The notes below the pieces were generated by a model, which saw nothing but the letters and a program-made list of their open reading frames with translations, ran no database searches and was not told where the DNA came from. Source: Streptomyces xylophagus (lineage in GTDB: Bacteria; Actinomycetota; Actinomycetes; Streptomycetales; Streptomycetaceae). From it: DNA of 64,000 nt. Shown one piece after another: positions 34,351-42,964 of the stretch. The DNA lies in contig NZ_JNWO01000014.1 in assembly GCF_000716435.1 (NCBI RefSeq), positions 1 to 64,000 on the forward strand, given 5' to 3'. Position numbers and translations under genes: made by a program. The stretch's first letter is position 1. Each line of letters begins with the position of its first letter.

Positions 34351-35285
34351 GCACCAATGTCCTGCGTACCGCCGAGGGTTGGTGGGCGGTACGCAACTCA
34401 CACGCCGTCCGCATCGGCACGAAGGCCGTCACCACCGCCGAGTTGCTCGACGACCGTGACGCGGTCCGGGAAGCCGCGGCCGGCGACGAGCCGGGTACGC
34501 CGGTCGCCGATCTGGTGGCGCTGTCCCCGGTCACCACTCCCTGCCGGGTCGTCGCCCAGATGGTCAACTACCGCAGCCACGCCCGCGATTCGGGATTCCG
34601 CGGCGACATCCCGCCCGCCTTCTTCCGCAAGGCGTCGGGCTCGGTCAGCGGCCCCGGGGACGCCATCGTCCGCCCGTCTCATGTGGACTTCCTCGACTAC
34701 GAGGTCGAACTCGGGCTCGTCATGGGGGCGTTGCTGCCCGTCGGCACAGTCGTGGAGGAGCGGGACCTGCCGTCGTACGTCGCCGGGCTCGTCGTCACCA
34801 ATGACGTCAGCGCGCGGGACGTCCAGTTGACGAAGACGCAGTTCTACGAGAGCAAGTCGTACCCCACGTTCACGCCGACCGGGCCGTACCTCTGCCTGCT
34901 GGAGGCGGAGGACTTCGCCCATCTTCTCGATCTGCGGCTGAAGTTGAGCGTCAACGGGGAGGCGCGGCAGGACCGCACCCTGGCCGACATGATCGTGCGG
35001 CCGGCGCGGGCGCTCACGCTGCTGGCCCGGTTCCAGACGCTGGAACCCGGCGACCTGCTGCTGACCGGCACCCCCGGCGGCACCGCGCTGAAGGCTCCGC
35101 CGAAGGCCGTCGAGAAGCTCGGCGCGCTGTTGCCGCCCGCCGTGAAGTGGAAGGCGTTCTTCAAGAGCCAGGCGCGCAACCCGCGTTACCTGCATGCGGG
35201 TGATGTCGTGACCGCCTCCATCGCCACGCCGGACGGACGCCTCGACCTCGGTGAGCAGCGCACGCCCGTGACCGACGCGATCTGA
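34347..35285 (+). CDS. Fumarylacetoacetate hydrolase family protein
   Basis: The 312-residue FAH-fold hydrolase probably acts on the ring-cleavage product. Metal-site residues are visible in FLDYEVELGLVMG (Glu pair, about residues 113-125) and VTNDVSARD (Asp, about 150-158). TPTGPYLC and LLTGTPGGTA are further family marks. It could be an acylpyruvate hydrolase or a 2-hydroxyhepta-2,4-diene-dioate-type hydrolase or isomerase. The ATG overlaps the dioxygenase stop (ATGA). Confidence 0.9.
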   Translation: MSTNVLRTAEGWWAVRNSHAVRIGTKAVTTAELLDDRDAVREAAAGDEPGTPVADLVALSPVTTPCRVVAQMVNYRSHARDSGFRGDIPPAFFRKASGSVSGPGDAIVRPSHVDFLDYEVELGLVMGALLPVGTVVEERDLPSYVAGLVVTNDVSARDVQLTKTQFYESKSYPTFTPTGPYLCLLEAEDFAHLLDLRLKLSVNGEARQDRTLADMIVRPARALTLLARFQTLEPGDLLLTGTPGGTALKAPPKAVEKLGALLPPAVKWKAFFKSQARNPRYLHAGDVVTASIATPDGRLDLGEQRTPVTDAI

Positions 35286-35305
35286 GACCCTGAAGTGAGC
35301 CGCAC

Positions 35306-37531
35306 ATGAGCGTCGAGACCGACTCGACAGACATACCCGTGGTGATCGTCGGAGCCGGACCGGTGGGCGTGACGGCCGCGTTGCTGCTGGCCCGGCACGG
35401 CGTACGGACCGTCGTCCTGGAACGCCACCACGACATCTACCCCCTGCCGCGTGCCGTCGCCGTCGACGACGAGGTACGCAGGATTCTCCAATCGGCGGGT
35501 CTGGAAGAGGAGTTCACCGCGATCGCCCGCCCCTCACGGGGGCTGCGACTGCTGGACCCCCGGCACCGGGTGATGGCCGAGTTCCCGCGCGCCGAGCAGG
35601 GTCCGCACGGCTTCCCGCAGACCAGCATGTTCGACCAGCCCGAGCTGGAACGGCTGTTGCGCAAGGCGCTGGCCCGCGCGCCGGAGTGCGAGTTGCGGGG
35701 CGGGGTGGAGGTCGTCGGTGTCGAGCAGGACGGTGCCGGTCCGGTCCGGGTGACCTACCGCGACAGCGCGGGTGAACACCGACTGCGGGCGGACGCCGTG
35801 CTCGGCTGCGACGGCGCCAACAGCGTCACCCGTGCCGCCATCGGGGCCACGTGGGAGGACCTGCGCTTCGAGGAACGCTGGACGGTCGTCGACGTGCGCA
35901 CCACGCTTCCGGTGCGCTGCTGGGAGGGCGTGGACCAGGTCTGCGACCCGGCACGCCCGGCGACGTTCATGCGGGTGGGCGAGGACCGCTACCGCTGGGA
36001 GTTCCGGCTGCCGGACGCCGACACCGAGCTGGACCACGATCGGCTACGGGAGTTGGTGGCGCCGTGGGTCGACGTGCCCTACGGCGCCGACTTCGAGGTG
36101 GTGCGGCAGGCGCCGTACACCTTCCGAGCCCGCATCGCCGACCACTGGCGCCGCGACCGCGTCTTCCTCCTCGGCGACGCGGCCCACCTCACGCCACCCT
36201 TCGTCGGACAGGGGCTGTGCACGGGCCTGCGCGACGCCCACAACCTGACCTGGAAGCTGGCCCGAGTGCTCCGACAGGGCGGCGAGGAAAGGTTGTTGGA
36301 CACCTACGAGACCGAACGCAAGCCGCACGCCCGGCATGTGATCCGACTCGCGGTAGCGATGGGTTGGGCCATGACCGGGGGTCAGGACAGCGCCGCCGCG
36401 CTGCGTCGGGGCGCTCTGGGGGCGATGTGCCGGGTACCAGGACTGGTGGCGCTGGCCGGGCGTGACTTGAGTCCGGCGTTGTCGGCGGGGCCGCTTGTGC
36501 GGCGGCGCACAGGGCCGCTTGGCGGTTTGGCGGAGGGCTTGTGGGCGGGGGCTTGGCGTTCCGGGGGTCTGGCGGGTGGGCGTCGGGTGGAGGGCCGGCG
36601 TTCCGGGGGCTGGGCGGATGGGGGTCGGGCGGAGGACCGGCGTCCCGGAGGCCTGGCGAGTGACGGTCGAGCGGAAGGCCGGCTTTCCAAAAGCCCCGCG
36701 AGTGACGGTCGAGCGGAGGACCGGCTTTCCAAAAGCCCGGCAAGTGACAGTCGAGCGGTGAACCGGCGTTCCGAAGCCCCGGCGGACGGTGACTTCGCGG
36801 AACGGGGGCGGTCTGATGGCTCAGCGGACAATTTCCGCCTGCCACTTCGGCACGCCATTGACTCAACGGACCGGTCCCGCGCTCCGCTTCACCACCCCGG
36901 TGACTCAACAGAGTTGCCCTGCCTGCCGCTTCACCAGCCCGGTGCCTCAACAGACGTGTCCGGCCCGCCTCTTCAGAACCCCGAAGGCGCGGCGAGCGGC
37001 CTCCGCCTGGAACCCGGGCGCCTCGAAGGCCCGGCGGACAGCCTCTGCCCGGAACGCGGGCACCCCGCCGGCTCAGCGGGCGACTTCCACCCTCAACCCC
37101 GACCCACCACTCCTCACCCCCGACTCCCCCGTACCCTCCCAGGCACCCCCTGCCCGCAACCCTGGCTGACCATCGACGGCCGGCGTACCCGGCTCGACGA
37201 CCTTCTCGGCGGCTCCTTCGCCGTACTGACCGCCGTCCCCCTCGCCCCCGCGCTGACGGCAGTCAGCCACGCCCTCGGGGCCCGGACGATCGACGTGAGC
37301 GGACTCGGTGACGACGGTGTGCTGGCCGGCTGGATGCGGGCGGGAAGGGTGGACGCCGTACTCGTGCGGCCCGACCGCGTGGTGATGGACGTCGTGCCGT
37401 CGGGCCGACATGCCTTCACGGACACCGCCGCCTGGGCGTCCCTCCTGCACACCACCCGAAATCTCTTCCCCCTCCCCCACCACGCCCAACGGACCGACCA
37501 CACAAGCCTGTTGAGGAGCACGACGCGATGA
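35306..37531 (+). CDS. FAD-dependent aromatic hydroxylase (MhpA/PheA type) with repeat insert
   Basis: This is a 741-residue flavin monooxygenase; relatives have about 520-560. FAD motifs are VIVGAGPVGVTAALLLARHG (about 12-31), the DG motif in VLGCDGANSVTR, and GD in VFLLGDAAHLTPPF (about 285-298) with GLRDAHNLTWKLA. The catalytic part ends near residue 395. About 195 residues of 14-residue repeats follow (42-bp DNA units). A normal thioredoxin-like C-terminal domain (about 610-741) resumes in the same frame. The repeat region is rich in R, G, S, D and P and probably disordered. It should hydroxylate a phenolic acid upstream of the dioxygenase. The stop overlaps the next ATG. Confidence 0.85.
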   Translation: MSVETDSTDIPVVIVGAGPVGVTAALLLARHGVRTVVLERHHDIYPLPRAVAVDDEVRRILQSAGLEEEFTAIARPSRGLRLLDPRHRVMAEFPRAEQGPHGFPQTSMFDQPELERLLRKALARAPECELRGGVEVVGVEQDGAGPVRVTYRDSAGEHRLRADAVLGCDGANSVTRAAIGATWEDLRFEERWTVVDVRTTLPVRCWEGVDQVCDPARPATFMRVGEDRYRWEFRLPDADTELDHDRLRELVAPWVDVPYGADFEVVRQAPYTFRARIADHWRRDRVFLLGDAAHLTPPFVGQGLCTGLRDAHNLTWKLARVLRQGGEERLLDTYETERKPHARHVIRLAVAMGWAMTGGQDSAAALRRGALGAMCRVPGLVALAGRDLSPALSAGPLVRRRTGPLGGLAEGLWAGAWRSGGLAGGRRVEGRRSGGWADGGRAEDRRPGGLASDGRAEGRLSKSPASDGRAEDRLSKSPASDSRAVNRRSEAPADGDFAERGRSDGSADNFRLPLRHAIDSTDRSRAPLHHPGDSTELPCLPLHQPGASTDVSGPPLQNPEGAASGLRLEPGRLEGPADSLCPERGHPAGSAGDFHPQPRPTTPHPRLPRTLPGTPCPQPWLTIDGRRTRLDDLLGGSFAVLTAVPLAPALTAVSHALGARTIDVSGLGDDGVLAGWMRAGRVDAVLVRPDRVVMDVVPSGRHAFTDTAAWASLLHTTRNLFPLPHHAQRTDHTSLLRSTTR
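36520..37100. repeat. 42-bp minisatellite inside the hydroxylase gene
   Basis: About 14 consecutive units of 42 bp (14 codons). The three best conserved run at 36661-36702, 36703-36744 and 36745-36786 and share TGACGGTCGAGCGG and TTTCCAAAAGCCC. Earlier and later units are more diverged but keep the exact period, so the reading frame is never broken. All six frames stay largely open through it. Confidence 0.85.
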
Positions 37532-39549
37532 ACCCGCCACACCCGGAACCCTTCTTCACCCCTGACGCCGAGGCCGCCGCAGGCAGTCGCATCGTGGACT
37601 TCGCCCGTCACGTCGGGATGGACGGCGCGGACTACGCCGCCCTGCACCGCTGGTCCGTCACCGATCTGGCCGGCTTCTGGGGTGCCGTGTGGGAGTACTT
37701 CGGCGTCGACGCGGACACCCCGTACGAGGAGGTGCTGGCCGACGAACGCATGCCGGGCGCCCGCTGGTTCACCGGCGCCACCCTCAACTACGCCCACCAC
37801 GCCCTGCGGAACCTGGACTCCGACCGGACCGCGATCATCGCACTGGACGAGACGGGTGCCGCCCGCCCCGTCAGCGCCGATCAGTTGCGCGCACAGGTCG
37901 CCTCCGTCGCCGCCACTCTCCGCGATCTCGGGGTGGGTCGCGGCGATCGGGTCGTCGGCTATCTGCCCAACACCCCGCACGCGATCGTCGCGTTCCTCGC
38001 CGCCGCAAGTCTGGGTGCCGTGTGGTCCGTATGCGGGCAGGACTACTCCCCCACTGCCGCCGCAGACCGTTTCGCCCAGCTCGAACCCACCGTCCTGTTC
38101 GCCGCCGACGGCTACCTCTTCAACGGGACCATCCACGACCGCCGCGACGCAGCCCTCGAACTCGCCCGCGCGCTCCCGACGTTGAAGGCGACGGTTCTGG
38201 TCGACCACGTCGGCCTCCCCGGGCCAGTCGCCAACTACCCTTCCCTGATCGTCCCCTGGGAGGACGCCTCCACCCGTACCGAGCAACTCGTCTGTACCGC
38301 CGTGCCGTTCGACCACCCCCTCTGGGTCGTCTTCTCCTCCGGCACCACCGGCCTCCCCAAGGGCATCGTCCACGGGCATGGCGGTGTCCTGCTGGAGCAC
38401 CTGAAGACCCTCGCCCTGCACTCCGACCTCGGCCCCGGCGACCGGCTCCTCTGGTACACCACCACCCACTGGATGATGTGGAACCTGGTCGCCTCCACCC
38501 TCCTCACCGGCGCGACCACCTGCACCTACGACGGCAGTCCCGCCCCGCTCGCCCGTCCCGACATCCTGTGGGAACTGGCCGCCCGCCACCGCGTCACGGT
38601 GTTCGGCACGAGCCCCCAATTCCTGCTGGGGATGGCCAAGTTCGGCATCGAACCGGCCACGCACGATCTGTCGTCCGTCCGCGCGATCGGCTGCACCGGC
38701 TCCGCACTGCCCGCGTCCGCCCACCCCTGGGTCCGCGACCATGTCGGCGACCGCATCCAGCTCGCCTCGACCAGCGGCGGCACCGACGTCGTCTCCGGGT
38801 TCGCCGGCAGCGCGCCCACCACCCCCGTGTGGGCCGGAGAGCTGTCGGCCCCCAACCTGGGCGTGGCGCTTGCCTCTTACGACGCCGAGGGCTTCCCCGT
38901 GATCGACCAGGTCGGCGAACTCGTCGTCACCCGGCCCATGCCGTCCATGCCGCTGTACTTCTGGAACGACCCCGACGGCACCCGCTACCGCGAGGCGTAC
39001 TTCTCGACCTACCCCGGTGTCTGGCGGCACGGCGACTGGATCACCCTCACCTCGCACGGCTCGGTCATCGTCCACGGCCGCTCCGACTCCACCCTCAACC
39101 GGCACGGGGTGCGGCTGGGCAGCGCCGACATCCACGACGTGGTGGAGCAACTCCCCGAGGTCGCCGAGGCGTTGGTCATCGGCGCGGAGGAACCCGACGG
39201 CGGCTACTGGATGCCACTGTTCGTCGTTCCCGCGGCCGGCGTGACCCTCGACGACGCCCTCCGCGACCGTATCCGCGAAGCGATCCGCACCGGTGCCTCA
39301 CCCCGTCACGTCCCCGACGAGATCCTCCAGGTCCCGGCGATCCCCCACACCCGTACCGGCAAAAAGCTCGAAGTCCCCGTCAAACGCCTGCTTCAGGGAG
39401 CTCCTGCCGAGAGGGTGGTGAATCCAGCCACCGTGGACGCACCGGAACTCCTCGACCTCTTCACACAGTTGGGGGCCGAGCGGCGTCGGGTCCGCCGCGC
39501 ACAGCCGCCGAACAGGACGAACTTTCCGGCTCACGCAGACAACAGTTGA
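37528..39549 (+). CDS. Acetoacetyl-CoA synthetase
   Basis: The 673-residue adenylate-forming ligase activates acetoacetate to acetoacetyl-CoA. The AMP motif VVFSSGTTGLPKGIVHGHGG is centred near residue 280. The family-typical WYTTTHWMMWNLV, GSPAPLARPDILWEL and STSGGTDVVSGF follow, and HGRSDSTLNRHGVRLG with IPHTRTGKKLEVPVKR closes the C-terminal lid. It ends the aromatic operon and would capture acetoacetate released from the ring. The ATG overlaps the hydroxylase stop by 4 bp. Confidence 0.93.
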   Translation: MNPPHPEPFFTPDAEAAAGSRIVDFARHVGMDGADYAALHRWSVTDLAGFWGAVWEYFGVDADTPYEEVLADERMPGARWFTGATLNYAHHALRNLDSDRTAIIALDETGAARPVSADQLRAQVASVAATLRDLGVGRGDRVVGYLPNTPHAIVAFLAAASLGAVWSVCGQDYSPTAAADRFAQLEPTVLFAADGYLFNGTIHDRRDAALELARALPTLKATVLVDHVGLPGPVANYPSLIVPWEDASTRTEQLVCTAVPFDHPLWVVFSSGTTGLPKGIVHGHGGVLLEHLKTLALHSDLGPGDRLLWYTTTHWMMWNLVASTLLTGATTCTYDGSPAPLARPDILWELAARHRVTVFGTSPQFLLGMAKFGIEPATHDLSSVRAIGCTGSALPASAHPWVRDHVGDRIQLASTSGGTDVVSGFAGSAPTTPVWAGELSAPNLGVALASYDAEGFPVIDQVGELVVTRPMPSMPLYFWNDPDGTRYREAYFSTYPGVWRHGDWITLTSHGSVIVHGRSDSTLNRHGVRLGSADIHDVVEQLPEVAEALVIGAEEPDGGYWMPLFVVPAAGVTLDDALRDRIREAIRTGASPRHVPDEILQVPAIPHTRTGKKLEVPVKRLLQGAPAERVVNPATVDAPELLDLFTQLGAERRRVRRAQPPNRTNFPAHADNS

Positions 39550-39677
39550 GCCAACTCTGCGTTTCCGGAGTGTTGCCGGATGCGGCAAATGGGTCCTTTG
39601 CCGCGTAGACAGCGCCCGTTCCCTTCACAGGAAGCAGCAGAGAACCGTTTCAGCAGGCCAGGTTGGACGTCTACCGT

Positions 39678-39691
39678 GACGTGATTACGTC
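39678..39691. promoter_or_regulatory. Dyad upstream of the conservon
   Basis: GACGT (39678-39682) faces ACGTC (39687-39691) with a 4-nt spacer, about 120 bp before cvnA. The 259-bp gap 39550-39808 holds no gene. Two further similar motifs (CCGTTAAC and ACGGTTAAT) lie closer to the start. It is a candidate control region. Confidence 0.4.
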
Positions 39692-39808
39692 TCATTAAGG
39701 ATGGTGGCGTAGGGTGGCTGACCGTTAACTGTCCCATTCCTTACCGGACTTGACGGTTAATGTGCGCTGCGCGCCGTGTGTCCCACCCGGTTGATCGAGA
39801 GGACTCCG

Positions 39809-41497
39809 ATGCCCGAAATCCCCTCCTATGCTGTGCCCTCGGAGCCCGATCGAACGACAGGATCGGGCTCCGCGCGAAACAGACACGCCCGGTCCTCCAC
39901 CCAGGACGGACCGTCGGATTCGGCCACTCGGTCACGTTCGGTCCGGCTCGCCGTCCTGCCCGCCGCCGCCATGGCGATCCTCGCCGCCGCCGTCGTCCTG
40001 ATCGTGCTGCGTACGCAGAGCGGTTACGCCGACGGGACCACCTGGACGGTGCTCGCTGTCGCCGCCGTCCTCGGCTGCGGAATCCTGTTCGGTGGCGTAC
40101 GGCTCGGTCGTACCGAGGCCGCCGGGATCTCCCAGCAGTACGCGTCACTGCGCCGCACGGTCGCCACGGGCCAGGCCGATCTGCAGGACGTGCTCCAGCG
40201 GTTGGAGCGCGGCGAGCCGGTGGCGCAGGTGCCGTTCACGCACCAGCCGCCTTCGCAGTCCGATCCGCTCGGCCGGCTCACGTACGAGATAGGTGTGGGC
40301 CTGTGGCAGGCCCGTACCGTCGTCGCGCAGACCGCGCAGCTCGCCCGGGCCTCCGCGCCGGACAGCGAGGAGCGCGTCGAGGTCTTCGTCAACCTCGCCC
40401 GGCGTCTGCAGTCGCTCGTGCACCGCGCGATCAACATGCTCGACCAGCTGGAGAACGAGGTCGAGGACCCCGAGCTCCTCAAGGGCCTGTTCCACGTCGA
40501 CCACCTCGCCACCCGTATCCGCCGCCACGCGGAGAACGTGGCCGTGCTCGGCGGCTCGGTGTCCCGCCGCCAGTGGACCCGCCCGGTGACGCTGACCGAG
40601 GTGCTGCGTTCGTCGATCGCCGAGGTCGAGCACTACTCCCGGGTCAAGCTGGTACCCCCGATCGAGGGCACCCTGCGCGGCCACGCCGTGGCCGACGTCA
40701 TCCACCTGCTGGCCGAACTCGTCGAGAACGCCACGACGTTCTCCGAGCCCCAGACCCAGGTGCTGATGCGCGCCCAGCGCGTGACCGCCGGTCTCGCCGT
40801 CGAGGTCGAGGACCGCGGTCTGGGCATGCCCGCGCAGGAGCAGGCCCGTATCAACACGCTGCTCGCCGAGCCGGACCGCATCGACATCAGCAAGCTGCTC
40901 GCGGACGGCCGTATCGGCCTGTACGTGGTGTCCGCGCTGGCCCGCCGGCACGGCATCGCGGTCCGGCTGCAGAGCAACATCTACGGCGGTATCCAGGCCA
41001 TCCTGGTCATCCCGCGCGGGCTGATGGGCGAGGAGCCCGGCGAGTTGCCGGCCCAGGGCCACGCCCAGGTGGTCGCCGACATGTCCCGGCCGCCGGTCCA
41101 GATACCCCCGGCCCACCACGCGGCCGTGCAGGCCCCCGCGCACCAGCCCGCCGCCCCGCCGCCCACGTTCCGGCAGCCGCTGCCCCCGGCCCGCACCGGG
41201 AACGCCCCGATGCCCGTCGCGCACCAGCAGCAACCGCACCCGAGGACCGTGGAACCGGCGGCGCCGCGTGAGCGCGGGTCCGTGCCGTACGCCCGGGAGT
41301 CCCGGGACGAGCGGCCGCGGCTGCCGCAGCGGCACGCGCAGGAACATCTCGTACCGGAGCTGCGTGAGGGTCCGGCCCCGCGCAAGACCGAGGAACAAGA
41401 GGTCGAGCACGATCCGGGACTGATGGCCATGTTCCGGCGCGGAGTCAGCCTCGCCGACAACGAACCCGACGAGCCTTCCACTGACAGCGCTCGCTGA
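39809..41497 (+). CDS. cvnA: Conservon sensor ATPase CvnA
   Basis: The 562-residue membrane sensor has two helices (about 46-67 and 78-96) with a very short outside loop, a dimerisation helix region (about 165-230), and a histidine-kinase-type ATPase domain: HLLAELVENATTFSEP (N box), DRGLGMP, GRIGLYVVSALARRHG. The tail (about 420-562) is proline/glutamine-rich and disordered. Conservons are actinomycete G-protein-like signalling sets. The start at 39809 has GAGAGGA upstream. Confidence 0.9.
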   Translation: MPEIPSYAVPSEPDRTTGSGSARNRHARSSTQDGPSDSATRSRSVRLAVLPAAAMAILAAAVVLIVLRTQSGYADGTTWTVLAVAAVLGCGILFGGVRLGRTEAAGISQQYASLRRTVATGQADLQDVLQRLERGEPVAQVPFTHQPPSQSDPLGRLTYEIGVGLWQARTVVAQTAQLARASAPDSEERVEVFVNLARRLQSLVHRAINMLDQLENEVEDPELLKGLFHVDHLATRIRRHAENVAVLGGSVSRRQWTRPVTLTEVLRSSIAEVEHYSRVKLVPPIEGTLRGHAVADVIHLLAELVENATTFSEPQTQVLMRAQRVTAGLAVEVEDRGLGMPAQEQARINTLLAEPDRIDISKLLADGRIGLYVVSALARRHGIAVRLQSNIYGGIQAILVIPRGLMGEEPGELPAQGHAQVVADMSRPPVQIPPAHHAAVQAPAHQPAAPPPTFRQPLPPARTGNAPMPVAHQQQPHPRTVEPAAPRERGSVPYARESRDERPRLPQRHAQEHLVPELREGPAPRKTEEQEVEHDPGLMAMFRRGVSLADNEPDEPSTDSAR

Positions 41498-41538
41498 CCG
41501 CAGGCTCCGTTACTCGCATCAAGGAGAAGAACGCCATC

Positions 41539-41973
41539 GTGAGCGACATGCACGCCGGCCAGCAGAACCTCGACTGGCTCCTGGCGGGACTCGTCCAGAG
41601 GGTCCCCTACACCCGCAGCGCTGTGCTGCTGAGCACGGACGGCCTCGCGAAGGCCGCCGACGGTTTGGAGACGGCGGCCGAGGCCGAGCACCTGGCCGCC
41701 CTGGCATCCGGTCTGCACTCGCTGGCCCGCAGCGCGGGCGCGCAGTTCGCCCAGGGCGCCGATGTGCGGCAGGTGGTCGTGGAACTGGACAGCGCCCTGC
41801 TGTTCGTGTGCGCCGCGGGCTCCGGCGCCTGTCTGGCCGTGCTGGCCGACCGGGAGGCCGACGCGGCCGTCCTCGGCTACGAAATGGCCATGCTGGTCAA
41901 GAGCGTTCGTCCCTACCTGGCCACGCCGGTCCGACAGCAGGGGGCCGGCTCGTCGATGGATCCGAGGCGCTGA
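41539..41973 (+). CDS. cvnB: Roadblock/LC7 protein CvnB
   Basis: The 144-residue roadblock-fold protein (LDWLLAGLVQRVPYTRSAVLLSTDGL at the start, YEMAMLVKSVRPYL near the end) is the likely GTPase-interacting partner of CvnD. The GTG at 41539 follows AAGGAG by 12 nt, a long spacing; no better start is present. It is second in the conservon operon. Confidence 0.92.
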   Translation: MSDMHAGQQNLDWLLAGLVQRVPYTRSAVLLSTDGLAKAADGLETAAEAEHLAALASGLHSLARSAGAQFAQGADVRQVVVELDSALLFVCAAGSGACLAVLADREADAAVLGYEMAMLVKSVRPYLATPVRQQGAGSSMDPRR

Positions 41974-41975
41974 CC

Positions 41976-42353
41976 ATGTCGGACGCGGAGGACGGGTCGT
42001 GGCTCGACGACGAGGCAGGGCGGTTAATACGGCCGTACACCGTCACCAACGGTCGTACCCGTCCCTCGGCGCACTTCGACCTGCTCACCCTGGTGATGGC
42101 CACCGGTACCAGGCCCCAGAGCTATCTGGGGCCCGACTACGACCAGGTCCTCACCCTGTGCGGTACGCCCATCTCGGTCGCCGAGGTGGCCGCGCATCTG
42201 CGGCTGCCCGCCGTGACCACCAAAGTTCTGCTCTCCGACCTCGTGACGCATCAGGCGCTCACCCTGCGCTCGCCGCGTGCCGTCGAGGCGGCCTCCCCGA
42301 CCGACCGAAACCTCCTGGAGGCGGTGCTGCATGGACTACGTAAGCGGCTCTGA
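41976..42353 (+). CDS. cvnC: DUF742 protein CvnC
   Basis: The 125-residue DUF742 protein has RLIRPYTVTNGRTRP near the start, a winged-helix-like centre (EVAAHLRLPAVTTKVLLSDL), and ends in the family-typical LLEAVLHGLRKRL. It contains a TTA leucine codon at 42024-42026, so translation may depend on the bldA tRNA. The last 23 nt overlap cvnD. Confidence 0.92.
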   Translation: MSDAEDGSWLDDEAGRLIRPYTVTNGRTRPSAHFDLLTLVMATGTRPQSYLGPDYDQVLTLCGTPISVAEVAAHLRLPAVTTKVLLSDLVTHQALTLRSPRAVEAASPTDRNLLEAVLHGLRKRL

Positions 42354-42933
42354 CCCCTTCCCCACCGCCCTGAAGATCCTCATAGCCGGGGGCTTCGGGG
42401 TCGGCAAGACCACGTTCGTCGGTGCGGTCAGCGAGATCGAGCCGCTGAGCACCGAAGAACTGCTGACCTCGGTCAGCGCCCGCACCGACAGCCTCGTGGG
42501 CATCGAGGACAAGTCGACCACCACCGTGGCGATGGACTTCGGCCGGATGTCCCTGGACAAGGAGCACGTCCTCTATCTGTTCGGCACGCCCGGGCAGGAG
42601 CGGTTCTGGTTCATGTGGGACGAGTTGTCCAACGGGGCGCTCGGGGCCGTGGTGCTCGCGGACACCCGCAGGCTGGACCACTGCTTCGCCGCCGTCGACT
42701 TCTTCGAACGGCGTGGCATCGGCTTCATCGTGGCCGTCAACGAGTTCGACGGCTCCTATCACTACGAGTCCGACGAGATCCGCGCGGCCCTCGACCTCAA
42801 GCCCGACGTACCCGTCGTGATGTGCGACGCGCGGCAGTGCAACTCCGGTACCCGCGTGTTGATCGCCCTCGTACAGCATCTGCTCGCCTCGACTCCCGGC
42901 ACCCCGCCCGCGGAGCTTTACCCGTCGCGCTGA
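42331..42933 (+). CDS. cvnD: Conservon GTPase CvnD
   Basis: The 200-residue small GTPase has the P-loop GGFGVGKTT at residues 20-28, switch II FGTPGQERFWFMW, and the NxxD guanine motif in VAVNEFDG. It belongs to the prokaryotic Ras-like group that works with a roadblock partner. Its ATG lies inside the end of cvnC, so the two are tightly coupled. Confidence 0.93.
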   Translation: MDYVSGSDPFPTALKILIAGGFGVGKTTFVGAVSEIEPLSTEELLTSVSARTDSLVGIEDKSTTTVAMDFGRMSLDKEHVLYLFGTPGQERFWFMWDELSNGALGAVVLADTRRLDHCFAAVDFFERRGIGFIVAVNEFDGSYHYESDEIRAALDLKPDVPVVMCDARQCNSGTRVLIALVQHLLASTPGTPPAELYPSR

Positions 42934-42964
42934 GCCCCGCTCGACGCGACCGAATGGAGCCTGC

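Noticed and set aside
36520-37100. Regular repeats considered as a CRISPR array
   Set aside because: Units are contiguous, with no unique spacers, and lie inside a coding frame; no cas genes are present.
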